Notes: a model not told the origin generated them from the sequence alone. Shown: positions 22,995-32,488, counted from the stretch's first letter. The stretch: 39,676 bases of DNA from Bryobacteraceae bacterium (GCA_030041985.1 JASIAM010000344.1:1-39676), one strand, 5' to 3'. A program made the numbers and translations.

Positions 22995-25103
22995 TTACGA
23001 GTCGCCCGGCGCGCGCTCCAGTCCGTCCAGGATCTCGGAGAGCCGCCGGCTCGCTTCGGTGCGGGCGCCGAAGCGCCAGAGGTTGTAGTGCGCGGTAAAC
23101 TCTCCCACAGCGATTCCCAGTGCCGAAGGAGGAAGCGCAGCCGCAAATTCCGCGGGGGTGAACCAGGCGGGCTTTTCATAACCCCGTTGTTTCAGCACCT
23201 GCAGCATGCGCTGGTAGAGCAAAGTGGCATCGCCCGCCCCGGCGCATCCGCGGCGCACGCGGCGGACACCGGTCCAGACACGCGCGGCGCGGATGAGGCG
23301 CGGCCCAAGCAACCAGAGACCAATCGCCAGTAGCAGTAAGAGCACCGCTAGCTGCAAGCCGGAGCGCCGTAATTGCTGCAGGATCTGCGACGGCCAGCCA
23401 GTCCCGATATTTATCAGGGAATCGAACCAGCGATTTTCCAGGCTATGGGCGCTGCTCTCCACGCGATACGAAAGGCTGCCTTGCCGGCCCAGATCGTAAC
23501 TAACCACCCAATCCTGCCAAAACGTTTGCGCGGCATCCACATACAATTCGAGCTTGGATATTAGAGAGAACACCGGTGGATTCGGGTCGGGTGGCGTAGG
23601 ATCGAAGGTCGTCCAGCCGTGGTCGGGAATCCAGGCCTCCACCCAACTATGCGCATCGGACGCCCGGATCACCCATAAGTCGGAAATGGGATTGTACACG
23701 CCGCTCTGAAATCCCGTGACCAGCCGTGCGGGAATTCCCAGAATGCGCAGCATGATGGTCATCGCCGTAGCAAAGTGTTCGCAGTAGCCTTTGCGGCGCA
23801 CGAACAGGAACTCGGCCAGGGGGTCCGCAGCTTCCCGGCTGGGCAATTCCAAGCTATAGGCGTAGTCGTGGCGCAGGCGCCGTTCGAGCGCTCGCGCCCG
23901 CTCCAGGTCCGTAAGGGCGCCGGCGGCCAGAGTGCGCGCCAGTGGGGCGATCCGCGGATCGAGTTTCGGCACTTGCAGCGCCTCGCGCTGCATGGCAGGA
24001 GACAGCTCCGGAGCGGGCACGATAGGAGCTGAAGTTTCCGGCTGCTCATCCAGCACACTGTAGGCGTCATAGCTGAATCCGGCGGGCGGAATATTGGTCA
24101 GCCGATAGCTGCCGGTGTCGTTGCGAATCACCGAAAACTGGCTGAGGTCGAGGTTCACCGGCGTACCCGCGAAGAATAGAGCGTCGGTATCGGCGGCGTT
24201 CAATTGCACGTGATAGTTGAGCCGCCTGCCCCCGGCTACGGATTGGAGCTGCAGGTGGCCGCCCGAAAAGCGGAGCCGCTCCTCGTGAGGGTCGGGATTG
24301 GACCAGCGTTTTCCGTCGAACATCGTGAGGGCCGCGCCGCGCCACTTCATGGCCGGAAACGCGCTGCGGCTGAAAATCGCGATATGCATTACCGGGAGCG
24401 AGTTGGTTTTGATTTCCCCGATTTCGCCCAGCGTTACCTGGTTCGAAAACCCCGGCAACAGATAGTGGCGGTGGCCCATCAGCCGGGCGAAGGTAGCTTC
24501 GGCGGTTCGCGGCAACAGAAAGAAGAAGCCCGCCGTGATGGTCAGGATGCCGCAGGTAGCGAGGACCGAAACCAGCGTCAGAAGTAGGGAAAGGCCGCCG
24601 GGCGCGCTGCGCGGTGTGGCCTCCGATTTCCCCTGCGCACGCTGAATTTCACCGCTGCTCAGCGCACCAATGGCAAACAGAAGGTACAGCGCCAGGAATA
24701 AAACAAAGTTAATTTCCACCGAAAGAATGGCCGCCGCCAGCAGTTCCAGGAAAGCGATTACCGCGGTGAAGAGGTAATCGCGGCCGGTCTTGGCCAAAAG
24801 AATCTGGGTAACGGCGAGGAAAAACAGCAGATGCACCGTGGCGCTGAGCACATTACGGGAGAGCAACCCGTAATCGATCCCGAAGAAGACGACGTAAGAG
24901 ATCGCCAGCAGGCGGGCGGTTGCCTCCGGGATGCGCAACGAAACCACGCCGGCGATCAGCAGGGCGCGCAACACCAAGCCTGCGCCGGTGAGCACGAGGG
25001 TTGCCGTATCGAGGTAACCGGACCCGGCCACCGCCAGGTAACCGCTTGCGACCAGGCCCAGCAGCGAAAACTGGAAGAATCGTTCGACGGCGGTTAATTT
25101 CAT
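22995..25103 (-). CDS. TgpA-like membrane transglutaminase/protease-fold protein
   Basis: A 702-residue protein. The N-terminal 200 residues hold about seven membrane segments (DUF3488-like), followed by an extracytoplasmic transglutaminase-like domain with the catalytic triad Cys441 (RKGYCEHFATA), His485 (ASDAHSWVEAW) and Asp501 (TTFDPTPP). A further membrane helix (about 592-610) precedes a cytosolic C-terminal DUF4129-like tail. This layout matches TgpA of Pseudomonas, which is essential there but whose substrate is not known to me. It is probably upstream of flbD (67 nt gap) on the same strand, though the link may be accidental. Confidence 0.9.
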   Translation of the reverse strand: MKLTAVERFFQFSLLGLVASGYLAVAGSGYLDTATLVLTGAGLVLRALLIAGVVSLRIPEATARLLAISYVVFFGIDYGLLSRNVLSATVHLLFFLAVTQILLAKTGRDYLFTAVIAFLELLAAAILSVEINFVLFLALYLLFAIGALSSGEIQRAQGKSEATPRSAPGGLSLLLTLVSVLATCGILTITAGFFFLLPRTAEATFARLMGHRHYLLPGFSNQVTLGEIGEIKTNSLPVMHIAIFSRSAFPAMKWRGAALTMFDGKRWSNPDPHEERLRFSGGHLQLQSVAGGRRLNYHVQLNAADTDALFFAGTPVNLDLSQFSVIRNDTGSYRLTNIPPAGFSYDAYSVLDEQPETSAPIVPAPELSPAMQREALQVPKLDPRIAPLARTLAAGALTDLERARALERRLRHDYAYSLELPSREAADPLAEFLFVRRKGYCEHFATAMTIMLRILGIPARLVTGFQSGVYNPISDLWVIRASDAHSWVEAWIPDHGWTTFDPTPPDPNPPVFSLISKLELYVDAAQTFWQDWVVSYDLGRQGSLSYRVESSAHSLENRWFDSLINIGTGWPSQILQQLRRSGLQLAVLLLLLAIGLWLLGPRLIRAARVWTGVRRVRRGCAGAGDATLLYQRMLQVLKQRGYEKPAWFTPAEFAAALPPSALGIAVGEFTAHYNLWRFGARTEASRRLSEILDGLERAPGDS

Positions 25104-25104
25104 C

Positions 25105-25120
25105 CGGCAGGCGCCTGCCG
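25105..25120. promoter_or_regulatory. 16-bp perfect palindrome in a divergent promoter region
   Basis: CGGCAGGCGCCTGCCG is its own reverse complement and lies in the 39-nt gap between the divergent tgpA-like and ACT-domain genes, 1 base from the start codon of the former. CATAAT at 25124-25129 could be a -10 for the rightward gene. A shared operator is a plausible reading. Confidence 0.4.
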
Positions 25121-25142
25121 CGCCATAATAACTATTCTATCC

Positions 25143-25802
25143 ATGGAGCACGAACCGATCGGACTCGTAGTGCATGCCACCGGCAAAACAGGTGTTTTGC
25201 ATCAGTTAACAGGTGTGATTGCGCGGCACGAAGGCGACATCACGTCAGTCGAAATTCTGGACAACGCGCCCGATACCGCCCGCACCTATTTCGAAGTCGT
25301 TCTCCCGGGCGAGCCGGAGCCACTGGTAACGGATTTGCGGCATCTGCCCATCGTGCGGCGCGTAGAACTCGTGAAAACGCTGGAGAAGATCTACGGCAAG
25401 CGCATCATTATTATGGGAGGGGGTGCGCAGGTGGGCCAGGTGGCGATCGGCGCGGTATCGGAAGCGGACCGGCACAACATCCGCGGCGAGCATATCTCGG
25501 TGGACACCATTCCGTTGGTGGGCGAGCAGAGCTTGGCGGACGCCGTCCGTGCGGTAGCCCGCCTGCCGCGTGCCAAAGTGCTGGTGATGGCGGGCGCGCT
25601 GATGGGAGGGGAGATCGAAACTGCGGTGCGCGAAGTGCGCCAGCAGGGGCTGCTGGTGTTCAGCCTCAACATGGCCGGCAGCGTCCCAGAAGCCGCCGAC
25701 CTGGTGATCAGTGATCCTGTCCAGGCCGGCGTGATGGCAGTGATGGCAGTGGCGGATACAGCCAAATTCAGCGTGGACCGGCTCAAGCGGCGGGTGTTCT
25801 GA
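25143..25802 (+). CDS. ACT-domain protein with Rossmann-like C-terminal domain
   Basis: A 219-residue cytosolic protein. Residues 1-75 form an ACT domain (IGLVVHATGKTGVLHQLTGVIARHEGDITSVEIL), the small-molecule-binding fold of amino acid metabolism regulators. Residues 86-215 (GKRIIIMGGGAQVGQVAIGAVSEADRHNIRGEHISVDTIPLVGEQ, split by a glycine-rich turn) look like a nucleotide- or sugar-binding domain; I recall DUF5612 for this architecture in archaea, but am not certain. The short divergent gap and no Shine-Dalgarno suggest a very short leader. Role unknown; an amino-acid-responsive regulator is likely. Confidence 0.7.
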   Translation: MEHEPIGLVVHATGKTGVLHQLTGVIARHEGDITSVEILDNAPDTARTYFEVVLPGEPEPLVTDLRHLPIVRRVELVKTLEKIYGKRIIIMGGGAQVGQVAIGAVSEADRHNIRGEHISVDTIPLVGEQSLADAVRAVARLPRAKVLVMAGALMGGEIETAVREVRQQGLLVFSLNMAGSVPEAADLVISDPVQAGVMAVMAVADTAKFSVDRLKRRVF

Positions 25803-25844
25803 GCGGCATCGAGCGCGCAGCATCCCCCGCCCGGTTAAAGGCAA

Positions 25845-27227
25845 TCAAGCCGCTGCGGGGCGGATATTCTGGTTCACGCGGAAGAAGTTTTCGGGGTCAT
25901 ACTTCGCCTTGATTGCCGCCAAGCGCTGATAATTGCCCCGGTAACTTTCACGTACCCGCTCCTGGCCTTCCTCCATCATGAAATTCACATATGCGCCCCC
26001 CGAGCCGAACGGATGCAGAGCTTCATAATAGGCCTTCGCCCAATCGACAATCTTGCCGCGGTTCGCCGGATCGGGATCCACCCCCACGATCACCCCGCTC
26101 CAGACAGCATCCCGGTAACCGAAAGCTGTCTCGTTCTCGCCCACTCGATGCACGTTTCCATTCACTGGATATAAGTGCATGGTCGATTGCCAGGTCGGCA
26201 GTTGGGAGCCGTGCTCCAGATGCTTCGCGATTGCTTCGTCGCTGAGTTCCTTAAAGAAATCGGCTTTCCAATACCATTGCAGACCCGGGGGGTACACCGC
26301 ATCGAACAATCCCTGGAGCATCGGAAATGGCATGGCCATAAACAACTCGAAAGCCGGTTTGCGGTAGTCGCGAACCGGTTGCAGGATGGCATTGGCTTGC
26401 TCCATCGGGCCTTGATAGCACCAGACAATGCCGCACATTTTCCGGAGGTGCAACTCTTCGGGGAAAGGCGGCCCTGGCGGCACCGTCATCATTGCGAAAA
26501 AGCCGTTCATTTCTTCGGGCGCGCGGGAAATGAACTCGCGGTACCACTTCATAATGTCAGCCGCATCCTCCAAGTTCCAAAGCATCGGTCCCGCGCAAAC
26601 CGTGCTGACCGGCTGTGCCTGAAAAAGAAACGAAGTGACGACGCCGAAATTCCCTCCTCCGCCTCGCAGCGCCCAAAACAAGTCGGGATTCTCGTCCGCG
26701 CTCGCGACGACAAAGCTGCCGTCGGCCAGCACTATATCAGCCGCGAGAAGATTATCGATGGTCAAGCCATATTTGCGGCTCAGATGGCCCATTCCTCCGC
26801 CCAAAGTCAGGCCGCCGACGCCGGTAGTAGAAATGATTCCGGAGGGCACTGCCAGGCCGAAGGCGTGCGTGGCATGGTCCACGTCGCTCCATTTGCAGCC
26901 CCCGCCTACACGCACCGTCCGTGATGCCGGGTCCACCCTCACGTAGCGGATCGGCGCCAAATCGATGACCAGGCCGTCGTCGCAGACGCCCAGACCGGCT
27001 GCATTATGCCCGCCGCCGCGGATGGAAACCTGCAGCCCGCTCGCTCTGGCCATCTTCACAGCGGCGATCACATCGGCAACATCGGTGCATTGGGCGACCA
27101 GCGCGGGTTTCCGATCGATCATGCCGTTATAGACCTTCCGCGCCTCGTCATATCCCGTGTCTTCCGGGGCGAGCACGTTTCCACGGAACTGGCTCCGAAA
27201 TTCGGTAATCGTTTGTTGTAAGGACAT
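25845..27227 (-). CDS. FAD-binding oxidoreductase, berberine-bridge-enzyme-like
   Basis: A 460-residue flavoprotein. The start at 27227 is fixed by GGAGGAGG directly upstream; a GTG/ATG further upstream would lie behind it. The PCMH FAD-binding fold (about 37-210) has VSIRGGGHNAAGLGV with His74, which in this family carries the 8-alpha FAD bond; the Cys that gives a second bond in plant BBE enzymes is replaced (STTGVGGLTLGGG). The BBE tail is YVNFMMEEGQERVRESY with YDPENFFRVNQNI. These enzymes oxidise sugars, alcohols or alkaloids with O2 or another acceptor. The substrate is not predictable. It follows the BTAD regulator gene on the same strand. Confidence 0.93.
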   Translation of the reverse strand: MSLQQTITEFRSQFRGNVLAPEDTGYDEARKVYNGMIDRKPALVAQCTDVADVIAAVKMARASGLQVSIRGGGHNAAGLGVCDDGLVIDLAPIRYVRVDPASRTVRVGGGCKWSDVDHATHAFGLAVPSGIISTTGVGGLTLGGGMGHLSRKYGLTIDNLLAADIVLADGSFVVASADENPDLFWALRGGGGNFGVVTSFLFQAQPVSTVCAGPMLWNLEDAADIMKWYREFISRAPEEMNGFFAMMTVPPGPPFPEELHLRKMCGIVWCYQGPMEQANAILQPVRDYRKPAFELFMAMPFPMLQGLFDAVYPPGLQWYWKADFFKELSDEAIAKHLEHGSQLPTWQSTMHLYPVNGNVHRVGENETAFGYRDAVWSGVIVGVDPDPANRGKIVDWAKAYYEALHPFGSGGAYVNFMMEEGQERVRESYRGNYQRLAAIKAKYDPENFFRVNQNIRPAAA

Positions 27228-27296
27228 CTGTTCCTCCTCCGGGGCGCGGAACTTATGATCCGCGCCGGATACTTCCACTTTGACCAAACGACCGTT

Positions 27297-30200
27297 CTAA
27301 GAGCGTTCCGTAGAGGCGGATGCAACCGTTCCGGCCGCAAGAATGGATAACTTTCGCTCGAACGCTACCGAACCGCAGCGCCGCGCGGCTTCGATACCGC
27401 GCTCGAAACTCTCTCGCGCCGATGCGGTTTTTCCCTGCGCCGCGAGCAGTTCCCCTTGGACGCGATGCAGCTCTGCGAGAGGCCACTGCTCACCGTTTTT
27501 GCTGGCGAACGCGAACCCATTGGAAAGGCTGGCGAGCGCCTCACCGGGCATGCCGGCGCGCCAGAGTGTTTCCGCGAGCAGGGCGAAGTAGTAGGGCAGC
27601 CGGAGTTCGGCGCGCAAGCCGGTGAGCGCGTCCAAACCTTCGCGGAGTTGCTGGAGTCCTCCGGCAGCATCACCCTCCATGGCCGTTGCCCAGCCGGTCA
27701 CGATGTTTGCCATCGCCAGGTAATACGCGAAACCATACTGGCTGCATATTGCCAGCGACTCCTGACTCCGCTGGAGCGCCTGAGCGCTCTCTCCCCGGAA
27801 AGCATGCAGCAATCCGGCATACACGAGAGCAATTGCCCGGCTGAAGGGGTTCCGCGCCCGATCCGCCGCCGCAATCGATTCCGCGGCGTAAGCGCCGTGG
27901 TCTCCGTCCTGACACAGCCAGGCGAGATGGGCCAGGTAGGAACGGCAGAATACACCCAGGTCCGGCCCGGCGAATAGCGCCAGCACTGATTTCCCGGAAT
28001 CGTCGTATGCTGCGATGGCTGCGGTCATGTGCTGCAGCGATTCCCGCAGGCGCCCCAAATGAAACAGGCAACTCCCGTTTACAAAATTTGCCGCCATCAT
28101 CAGCCCGGCCGGATCCCGTTCCGCGGATTGCAGAAATTTCAGGCTGAACTGATGTGCCTTCTCCAGATCGCCCCGCACGATGTGAAAGACCCAGGCACCA
28201 CTCAAGATTGGGAAAAGATGCCGATCGCCGAAGCGCTTGGATAAGTCGAGCGCTCGATGATAAGTCTCGCCGACTTCCTCGGCTGAGTAACCCGCGGTCG
28301 TCACCAACGCGGGACCAAGAGTGGCCAGGAGTTGGAGTTCCTGCTGCAAGCGCTGTTCCGATTCGGGGAACTCCCGGCATAATGCCAGTGCCCGCGTCAG
28401 CAGGCCCGCCGCTTCAGCCTCCGCATATCGCTCGCGCGCATAGGCAGCCGCGCACTCGTAAAATGAGATGGCCTCTTCCGGCATTCCGGCCTCTTCGAAA
28501 TGCGAGGCTATCTGGCCGTTCCAGCTTTCGATATCTGCGCCATGAACTTCGGCCAGAACCCGCGCCACACGGCGGTGCAGATATCGCCGGCGAACCACGG
28601 TCAGCTCGCCATAGGCCACTTCACGCAGACGGTCGTGGGTGAAGTCATATTCGGAAGCCCCGCGGCTTTCGATGATCCGGCGGCGCCAAAGCTCGTCCAG
28701 TGCCTGGGAAAGGCTGGCTTCGTCCCAGTCCATTGCCTTCTCCAGCAATTCGAAAGAAAAAGGGCGCCCGATGACACTCGCCAGGCCGGCGAGTTCGTAA
28801 GAAGCCGATGGAAGCTGTCCCAGACGCGCCGCAATAACGGCATGGACCCGCGTGCTCTGCAGCCCCGCCCGCACCGTCTCCAGCACAAACAGCGGGTTCC
28901 CCCGGGTGGCGTGGAAGATCTCTTCGAGCCTGCCCATTTCCAGGGGCTTGGCGGATTCCCGGCGCGCCAATTCGGCGGTCTCTGCGGCATCCAAGGGATC
29001 GAGGGGAATTTCCACCACCATCCCGGATTGCCGCAGCGCGGCGATAAAGCGTGTAAAGGGATGATCGCGGCCGGTTTCCTCCGCTCGCACCGTCCCCAGC
29101 AACAAAACATGGGACGCGGCGGGCGATGTCAACAGGATATTCAGCCATTCGTACGAATCCGGATCACACCATTGCATGTCGTCCAGATACAGCAGAAGGG
29201 GCTTGCGGCTGCTTCCGATGGCATAGCTTATGGATTCGTAGAAGCGAAGGCGCTGCCAGCTTTCGGTGAAAGGGCTAGGCAGGCCGGAGCCGTCCCCCTG
29301 ATCGGCCTGCTCCCGGATCTCCGGAACGAGCCGTCCCAGTTCCGCTGCATGCACAGCTTTCAGGCTTGGCCAGCCCGCGCGGATCGCATCCGAACGAAGC
29401 CACTCGGCAACCGGCGCGAAGGGAACCTGCCCCTGGCCGGCGAAACACCGCGTACGCGCCGCCGCATATCCCCGGCCCACGCATGCTTGATATAACTCAT
29501 CGGCGAGCCTGGTCTTGCCGATGCCCGGTTCGCCCGAGATCACGGCCACTCGGGGACCCGCCGCCGCTGCCGATTCCCAAACGGATGCGAGCCGGCGCCA
29601 TTCCGGCGCGCGCCCGATAAGCACCGGGAGTTTTGGTAGACGCGAAGCCGGCTCCACTACTGCGGATTCGGATTTCCGCGCGGACCAAGCTCCGGACTCC
29701 GGCTGTGGTTTGAGAATCCGTTCAAACAGCTCCATGGTGGCGGGACTGGGTTCGACGCCCAGTTCGCGCCGGAGGACCCGCAGGCACTGGTGATAGGCGC
29801 GTAAAGCGCTTGCGCGGTCCCGGTTAAGGTCATGCAACCGGATGAGTCTTTGATAATGTGACTCGCCGAGAGGTTCGAGTGCGGCCAGGCGCTCCGTGCA
29901 CGCGATCGCGCCTACGAATTCCGACCGCTCTTCCAAGAGAGTCGCGAGCCGCTGGAGGACCTCGGAAAGCCGCTTTCGGTAATCGTCGCGCATTGGCGCG
30001 AGCCAATCATCGTACAGGCCAGGCAGGAGGTCATCTTCGTAGAGCTGCGCTGCGGTGGTGAGCGGCTGGATCTCCAGAGCGGAGTCATTCGCCGCTCGCG
30101 CGGAAGCGGCATCGGCGATTGCGCTTTGGAATTCAATGACATCAATAGAGCACGAAGGGTCCCGCCGCCATCGAACGTCAAAATGAGCCGTCTCCAGCAA

Positions 30201-30437
30201 ATTGCATTCGGCCGGCAATGCACGCTTCAAATGGTGAAGCAACTGTCGCAGATTGGTCCGGGCCTGCGATTCGCTCGAAGCGGGCCACAGCGAAAACGCC
30301 AGGCGCTCCCGCGGCTGGGGACCATCTCCATGCAGGATCAAGTACGCGATCAGGGACTGGAGGCGATTCGTATTGATGGCCGTGACCGGGAGTCCCTCCG
30401 AGATCATCCGCAGGGCCCCGAAGAGCTTCACCCGCAT
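27297..30437 (-). CDS. large BTAD/AAA-ATPase/TPR transcription regulator (AfsR/SARP-like)
   Basis: A 1046-residue protein. Residues 1-95 form the OmpR-like DNA-binding region (MRVKLFGALRMISEGLPV, RLAFSLWPASSESQARTNLRQLLHHLKRAL). The BTAD helical domain spans about 100-245 (YDDWLAPMRDDYRKRLSEVL, RASALRAYHQCLRVLRRELG). Next is an AAA/NACHT-type ATPase (about 270-530) with Walker A GEPGIGKT and Walker B LLLYLDDMQW. The rest (about 600-1040) is TPR-like. Such proteins are ATP-dependent activators of nearby genes. Only the FAD oxidase lies downstream on the same strand, about 70 nt away, so it is the likely target. Domain calls are clear; the ligand is not. Confidence 0.9.
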   Translation of the reverse strand: MRVKLFGALRMISEGLPVTAINTNRLQSLIAYLILHGDGPQPRERLAFSLWPASSESQARTNLRQLLHHLKRALPAECNLLETAHFDVRWRRDPSCSIDVIEFQSAIADAASARAANDSALEIQPLTTAAQLYEDDLLPGLYDDWLAPMRDDYRKRLSEVLQRLATLLEERSEFVGAIACTERLAALEPLGESHYQRLIRLHDLNRDRASALRAYHQCLRVLRRELGVEPSPATMELFERILKPQPESGAWSARKSESAVVEPASRLPKLPVLIGRAPEWRRLASVWESAAAAGPRVAVISGEPGIGKTRLADELYQACVGRGYAAARTRCFAGQGQVPFAPVAEWLRSDAIRAGWPSLKAVHAAELGRLVPEIREQADQGDGSGLPSPFTESWQRLRFYESISYAIGSSRKPLLLYLDDMQWCDPDSYEWLNILLTSPAASHVLLLGTVRAEETGRDHPFTRFIAALRQSGMVVEIPLDPLDAAETAELARRESAKPLEMGRLEEIFHATRGNPLFVLETVRAGLQSTRVHAVIAARLGQLPSASYELAGLASVIGRPFSFELLEKAMDWDEASLSQALDELWRRRIIESRGASEYDFTHDRLREVAYGELTVVRRRYLHRRVARVLAEVHGADIESWNGQIASHFEEAGMPEEAISFYECAAAYARERYAEAEAAGLLTRALALCREFPESEQRLQQELQLLATLGPALVTTAGYSAEEVGETYHRALDLSKRFGDRHLFPILSGAWVFHIVRGDLEKAHQFSLKFLQSAERDPAGLMMAANFVNGSCLFHLGRLRESLQHMTAAIAAYDDSGKSVLALFAGPDLGVFCRSYLAHLAWLCQDGDHGAYAAESIAAADRARNPFSRAIALVYAGLLHAFRGESAQALQRSQESLAICSQYGFAYYLAMANIVTGWATAMEGDAAGGLQQLREGLDALTGLRAELRLPYYFALLAETLWRAGMPGEALASLSNGFAFASKNGEQWPLAELHRVQGELLAAQGKTASARESFERGIEAARRCGSVAFERKLSILAAGTVASASTERS

Positions 30438-30559
30438 GACCTCTTAGTTTAGACTACGAGCGGGATGGATCAGTCTCAGCCTGGGCTGGGCAATGCACTC
30501 TAACGCGCCAGCCCATTGATGGCGCCGCCCATGTGCTATTTTCCAGCTTTTCTCGACTT

Positions 30560-30586
30560 GGTAGTGCGCTAATTTAGCGCGCTACC
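30560..30586 (-). terminator. hairpin terminator after the lectin-like gene
   Basis: A 12-bp stem with one mismatch (GGTAGTGCGCTA with TAGCGCGCTACC) and a 3-nt loop directly abuts the stop codon at 30587-30589. As a plus-strand RNA the mismatch becomes a G-U pair. No T-run on the minus strand. Confidence 0.5.
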
Positions 30587-31240
30587 CTATTTCGGGTAAA
30601 CGCGGAAATCGTCGAAGTAGGTTACCGAATCGGAAACGGTGCACAGGCCAACTTTGCCGGCTCCGGTAAACGTGGAGTCCTGCGCACGAAAGAGCCGGCG
30701 ATGATTGACATATACCTGGAATTGATTGCCCCGAAATGAGATTTTCAGAATTTGCCAGGTGTTCGGCCGGATATCATGCTTCACCTCAAACGCAGAGGGG
30801 GCCATTCCCCGCGGCGTAATCGGAATGGAGCGGCCGTTTTCCACTTTGAACAGCGCCACTTCGTCTCCCATCGCGCTGGCGCGCACGGTGTAGTAGTTCT
30901 TCTCATCCCGGTAGCGGAACACCAAGCCGCCGGCCTGATCCTGCCGGCCCGATACGGGTTTGAGGCGGACGCTGACTTCTCCATCGCGCAGCGAAACGCG
31001 ATCGAATATCGCCAATGGCAAACGATCCTGCTGTGGCCCCGAAGAGGTTTGTGCCAGCACGTAAGGGGGCGTCGGGGCGGAAGGATCCCGCAAGATCTGC
31101 CACTGCGGCGCGACTCCCTGGTTAGTCATGGCAACGGTCCAGCCTGGCGGTGCTTTGCCCAAAGAGTCGCGGTCAAAGGTAACCACGTGGGCTGAGGAAG
31201 CAAGCAAGCTGAAGGAAACCAACCAACCAAAACTAATCAT
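30587..31240 (-). CDS. secreted LamG/DUF1080-like concanavalin-fold protein
   Basis: A 217-residue protein with an N-terminal signal peptide (MISFGWLVSFSLLASSAHVV). The rest is beta-rich: VTFDRDSLGKAPPGWTVAM, VSVRLKPVSGRQDQAGGLVFRYRDEKNYYTVRASAMGDEV, WQILKISFRGNQFQVYVNHRRLF and VTYFDDFRVYPK, the usual pattern of the lectin/glucanase jelly roll seen in the DUF1080 (3-keto-disaccharide hydrolase-like) group common in soil Acidobacteria. No catalytic residue can be identified. Probably exported and sugar-binding. It stands alone, with a hairpin right at its stop. Confidence 0.75.
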   Translation of the reverse strand: MISFGWLVSFSLLASSAHVVTFDRDSLGKAPPGWTVAMTNQGVAPQWQILRDPSAPTPPYVLAQTSSGPQQDRLPLAIFDRVSLRDGEVSVRLKPVSGRQDQAGGLVFRYRDEKNYYTVRASAMGDEVALFKVENGRSIPITPRGMAPSAFEVKHDIRPNTWQILKISFRGNQFQVYVNHRRLFRAQDSTFTGAGKVGLCTVSDSVTYFDDFRVYPK

Positions 31241-31435
31241 TCAACTGAAACCATCGGCGGGCACATAAAATTCTTTACCCTCTAATCACCGTTGTAGCAT
31301 GATGCGCCGCTCTGTGTGCAGAGCATTGCGTGGGGATGGTGCCATTCGCGCGGCTGATTACGAGCATTTTCTCATTCCAGCCAGGAAGCATGCGCTCATG
31401 TCAGAATTAAAAGAGCGGACCCCCGCCAACTCGCC

Positions 31436-32434
31436 ATGTACGCCACCGCCGAAGGCACGCGCCGTTTCGCCAGCCGCCATCCTGATTATCAGAAAGCAGG
31501 CTTTTACCGGACAGTATTGGACCTCCAGGTATCGAGTCTGGGAATTGGCACCTATCTGGGCGAAACCGGCGAGGCTGCAAACAACGCCTATGCCGAAGCG
31601 CTGATTCGCGCCGGAGAAGGAGGCATTAACTTCTTCGACACGGCCATTAACTACCGTAACCAACAATCGGAGCGGGCCATTGGCACGGCCCTGCGGCGGC
31701 TGGTGCGCGACGAGATCGTAGTGGCCACCAAAGCCGGATTCCTGACGCCGGGAGCGGTTCCCGAGTTCCTCGACCGCAAGGATGTGGCCGGGGGCATGCA
31801 CTCGATAGCGCCGCGCTTTCTGGCGGACCAAATCGAGCGGAGCCGGGCGAACATGGGAGTAGACACAATTGACGTTTTCTATCTGCACAATCCCGAGACG
31901 CAGCTCGACTACACTCCGCGCACCGATTTCGAAGATCGCCTGCGCCGCGCCTTCGCGCAGCTCGAGCGGCTGGCCGAGGAGCAGAAGATTCGCTGGTTCG
32001 GCGCGGCCACCTGGGATGGATTCCGCAAACCCGGCTCGCTCGACCTCGCGCGTGTAGCCCAAATTGCGGCTGAGGAGGGCGGCGCCGGGCACCGTTTTCG
32101 ATTCCTTCAGCTTCCCTTCAATCTGGCCATGGTGGAAGCGTTCACCGGCCGTCCGCGCAGCGTGCTGGAGCAAGCTGCGGAGCTGGGTTTAGTGGTCGTC
32201 GCCAGCGCCACCCTGATGCAGGCACGCGTACTCGGCCAGATGCCCAATCCCGTGGCGGAACTGTTACCAGGTCTCGCAACGGACGCGCAGCGCGCGATTC
32301 AATTCACGCGCTCTACTCCCGGCATAGCCGTGGCCCTGGTGGGGATGGGGCGGCCGGAGCACGTCGCGGAGAATCTAGGTGTCGCCCCGGTGCTGCCGGC
32401 TACTCCGGAAGAGTACCTGCGGCTGTATAGCTAG
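31436..32434 (+). CDS. aldo/keto reductase
   Basis: A 332-residue NAD(P)H-dependent oxidoreductase of the (beta/alpha)8 family. The catalytic tetrad is visible: Asp and Tyr in FFDTAINYRN, Lys in VVATKAGF and His in FYLHNPE. The coenzyme-binding C-terminal region includes VVVASATLMQARVLG and STPGIAVALVGMGRPEHVAENL. The N terminus (about 40 residues before SSLGIGTYLG) is usual for this clade. No Shine-Dalgarno is obvious at ATG 31436. It is a cytosolic enzyme acting on carbonyl or sugar substrates; the specific substrate is unknown. Neighbours give no hint. Confidence 0.93.
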   Translation: MYATAEGTRRFASRHPDYQKAGFYRTVLDLQVSSLGIGTYLGETGEAANNAYAEALIRAGEGGINFFDTAINYRNQQSERAIGTALRRLVRDEIVVATKAGFLTPGAVPEFLDRKDVAGGMHSIAPRFLADQIERSRANMGVDTIDVFYLHNPETQLDYTPRTDFEDRLRRAFAQLERLAEEQKIRWFGAATWDGFRKPGSLDLARVAQIAAEEGGAGHRFRFLQLPFNLAMVEAFTGRPRSVLEQAAELGLVVVASATLMQARVLGQMPNPVAELLPGLATDAQRAIQFTRSTPGIAVALVGMGRPEHVAENLGVAPVLPATPEEYLRLYS

Positions 32435-32436
32435 GA

Positions 32437-32488
32437 GCTTTCAGCACTCAGTTTTCAGCTTTTGAAGCAGGCGCGGTAAGCTGAAAGC
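32437..32488. repeat. degenerate AGCTTTCAGC-family inverted repeat
   Basis: GCTTTCAGC at 32437-32445 pairs with GCTGAAAGC at 32480-32488, with another TTTTCAGCTTTT inside. It shares the core of the element at 5869-6001 and also lies right after a stop codon (aldo/keto reductase). Confidence 0.5.

Noticed and set aside
28500-29495. 331-codon plus-strand frame inside the large regulator
   Set aside because: Lies opposite conserved ATPase and TPR regions of the 1046-residue protein; the sequence is Arg/Pro/Gln-rich and unrecognisable.
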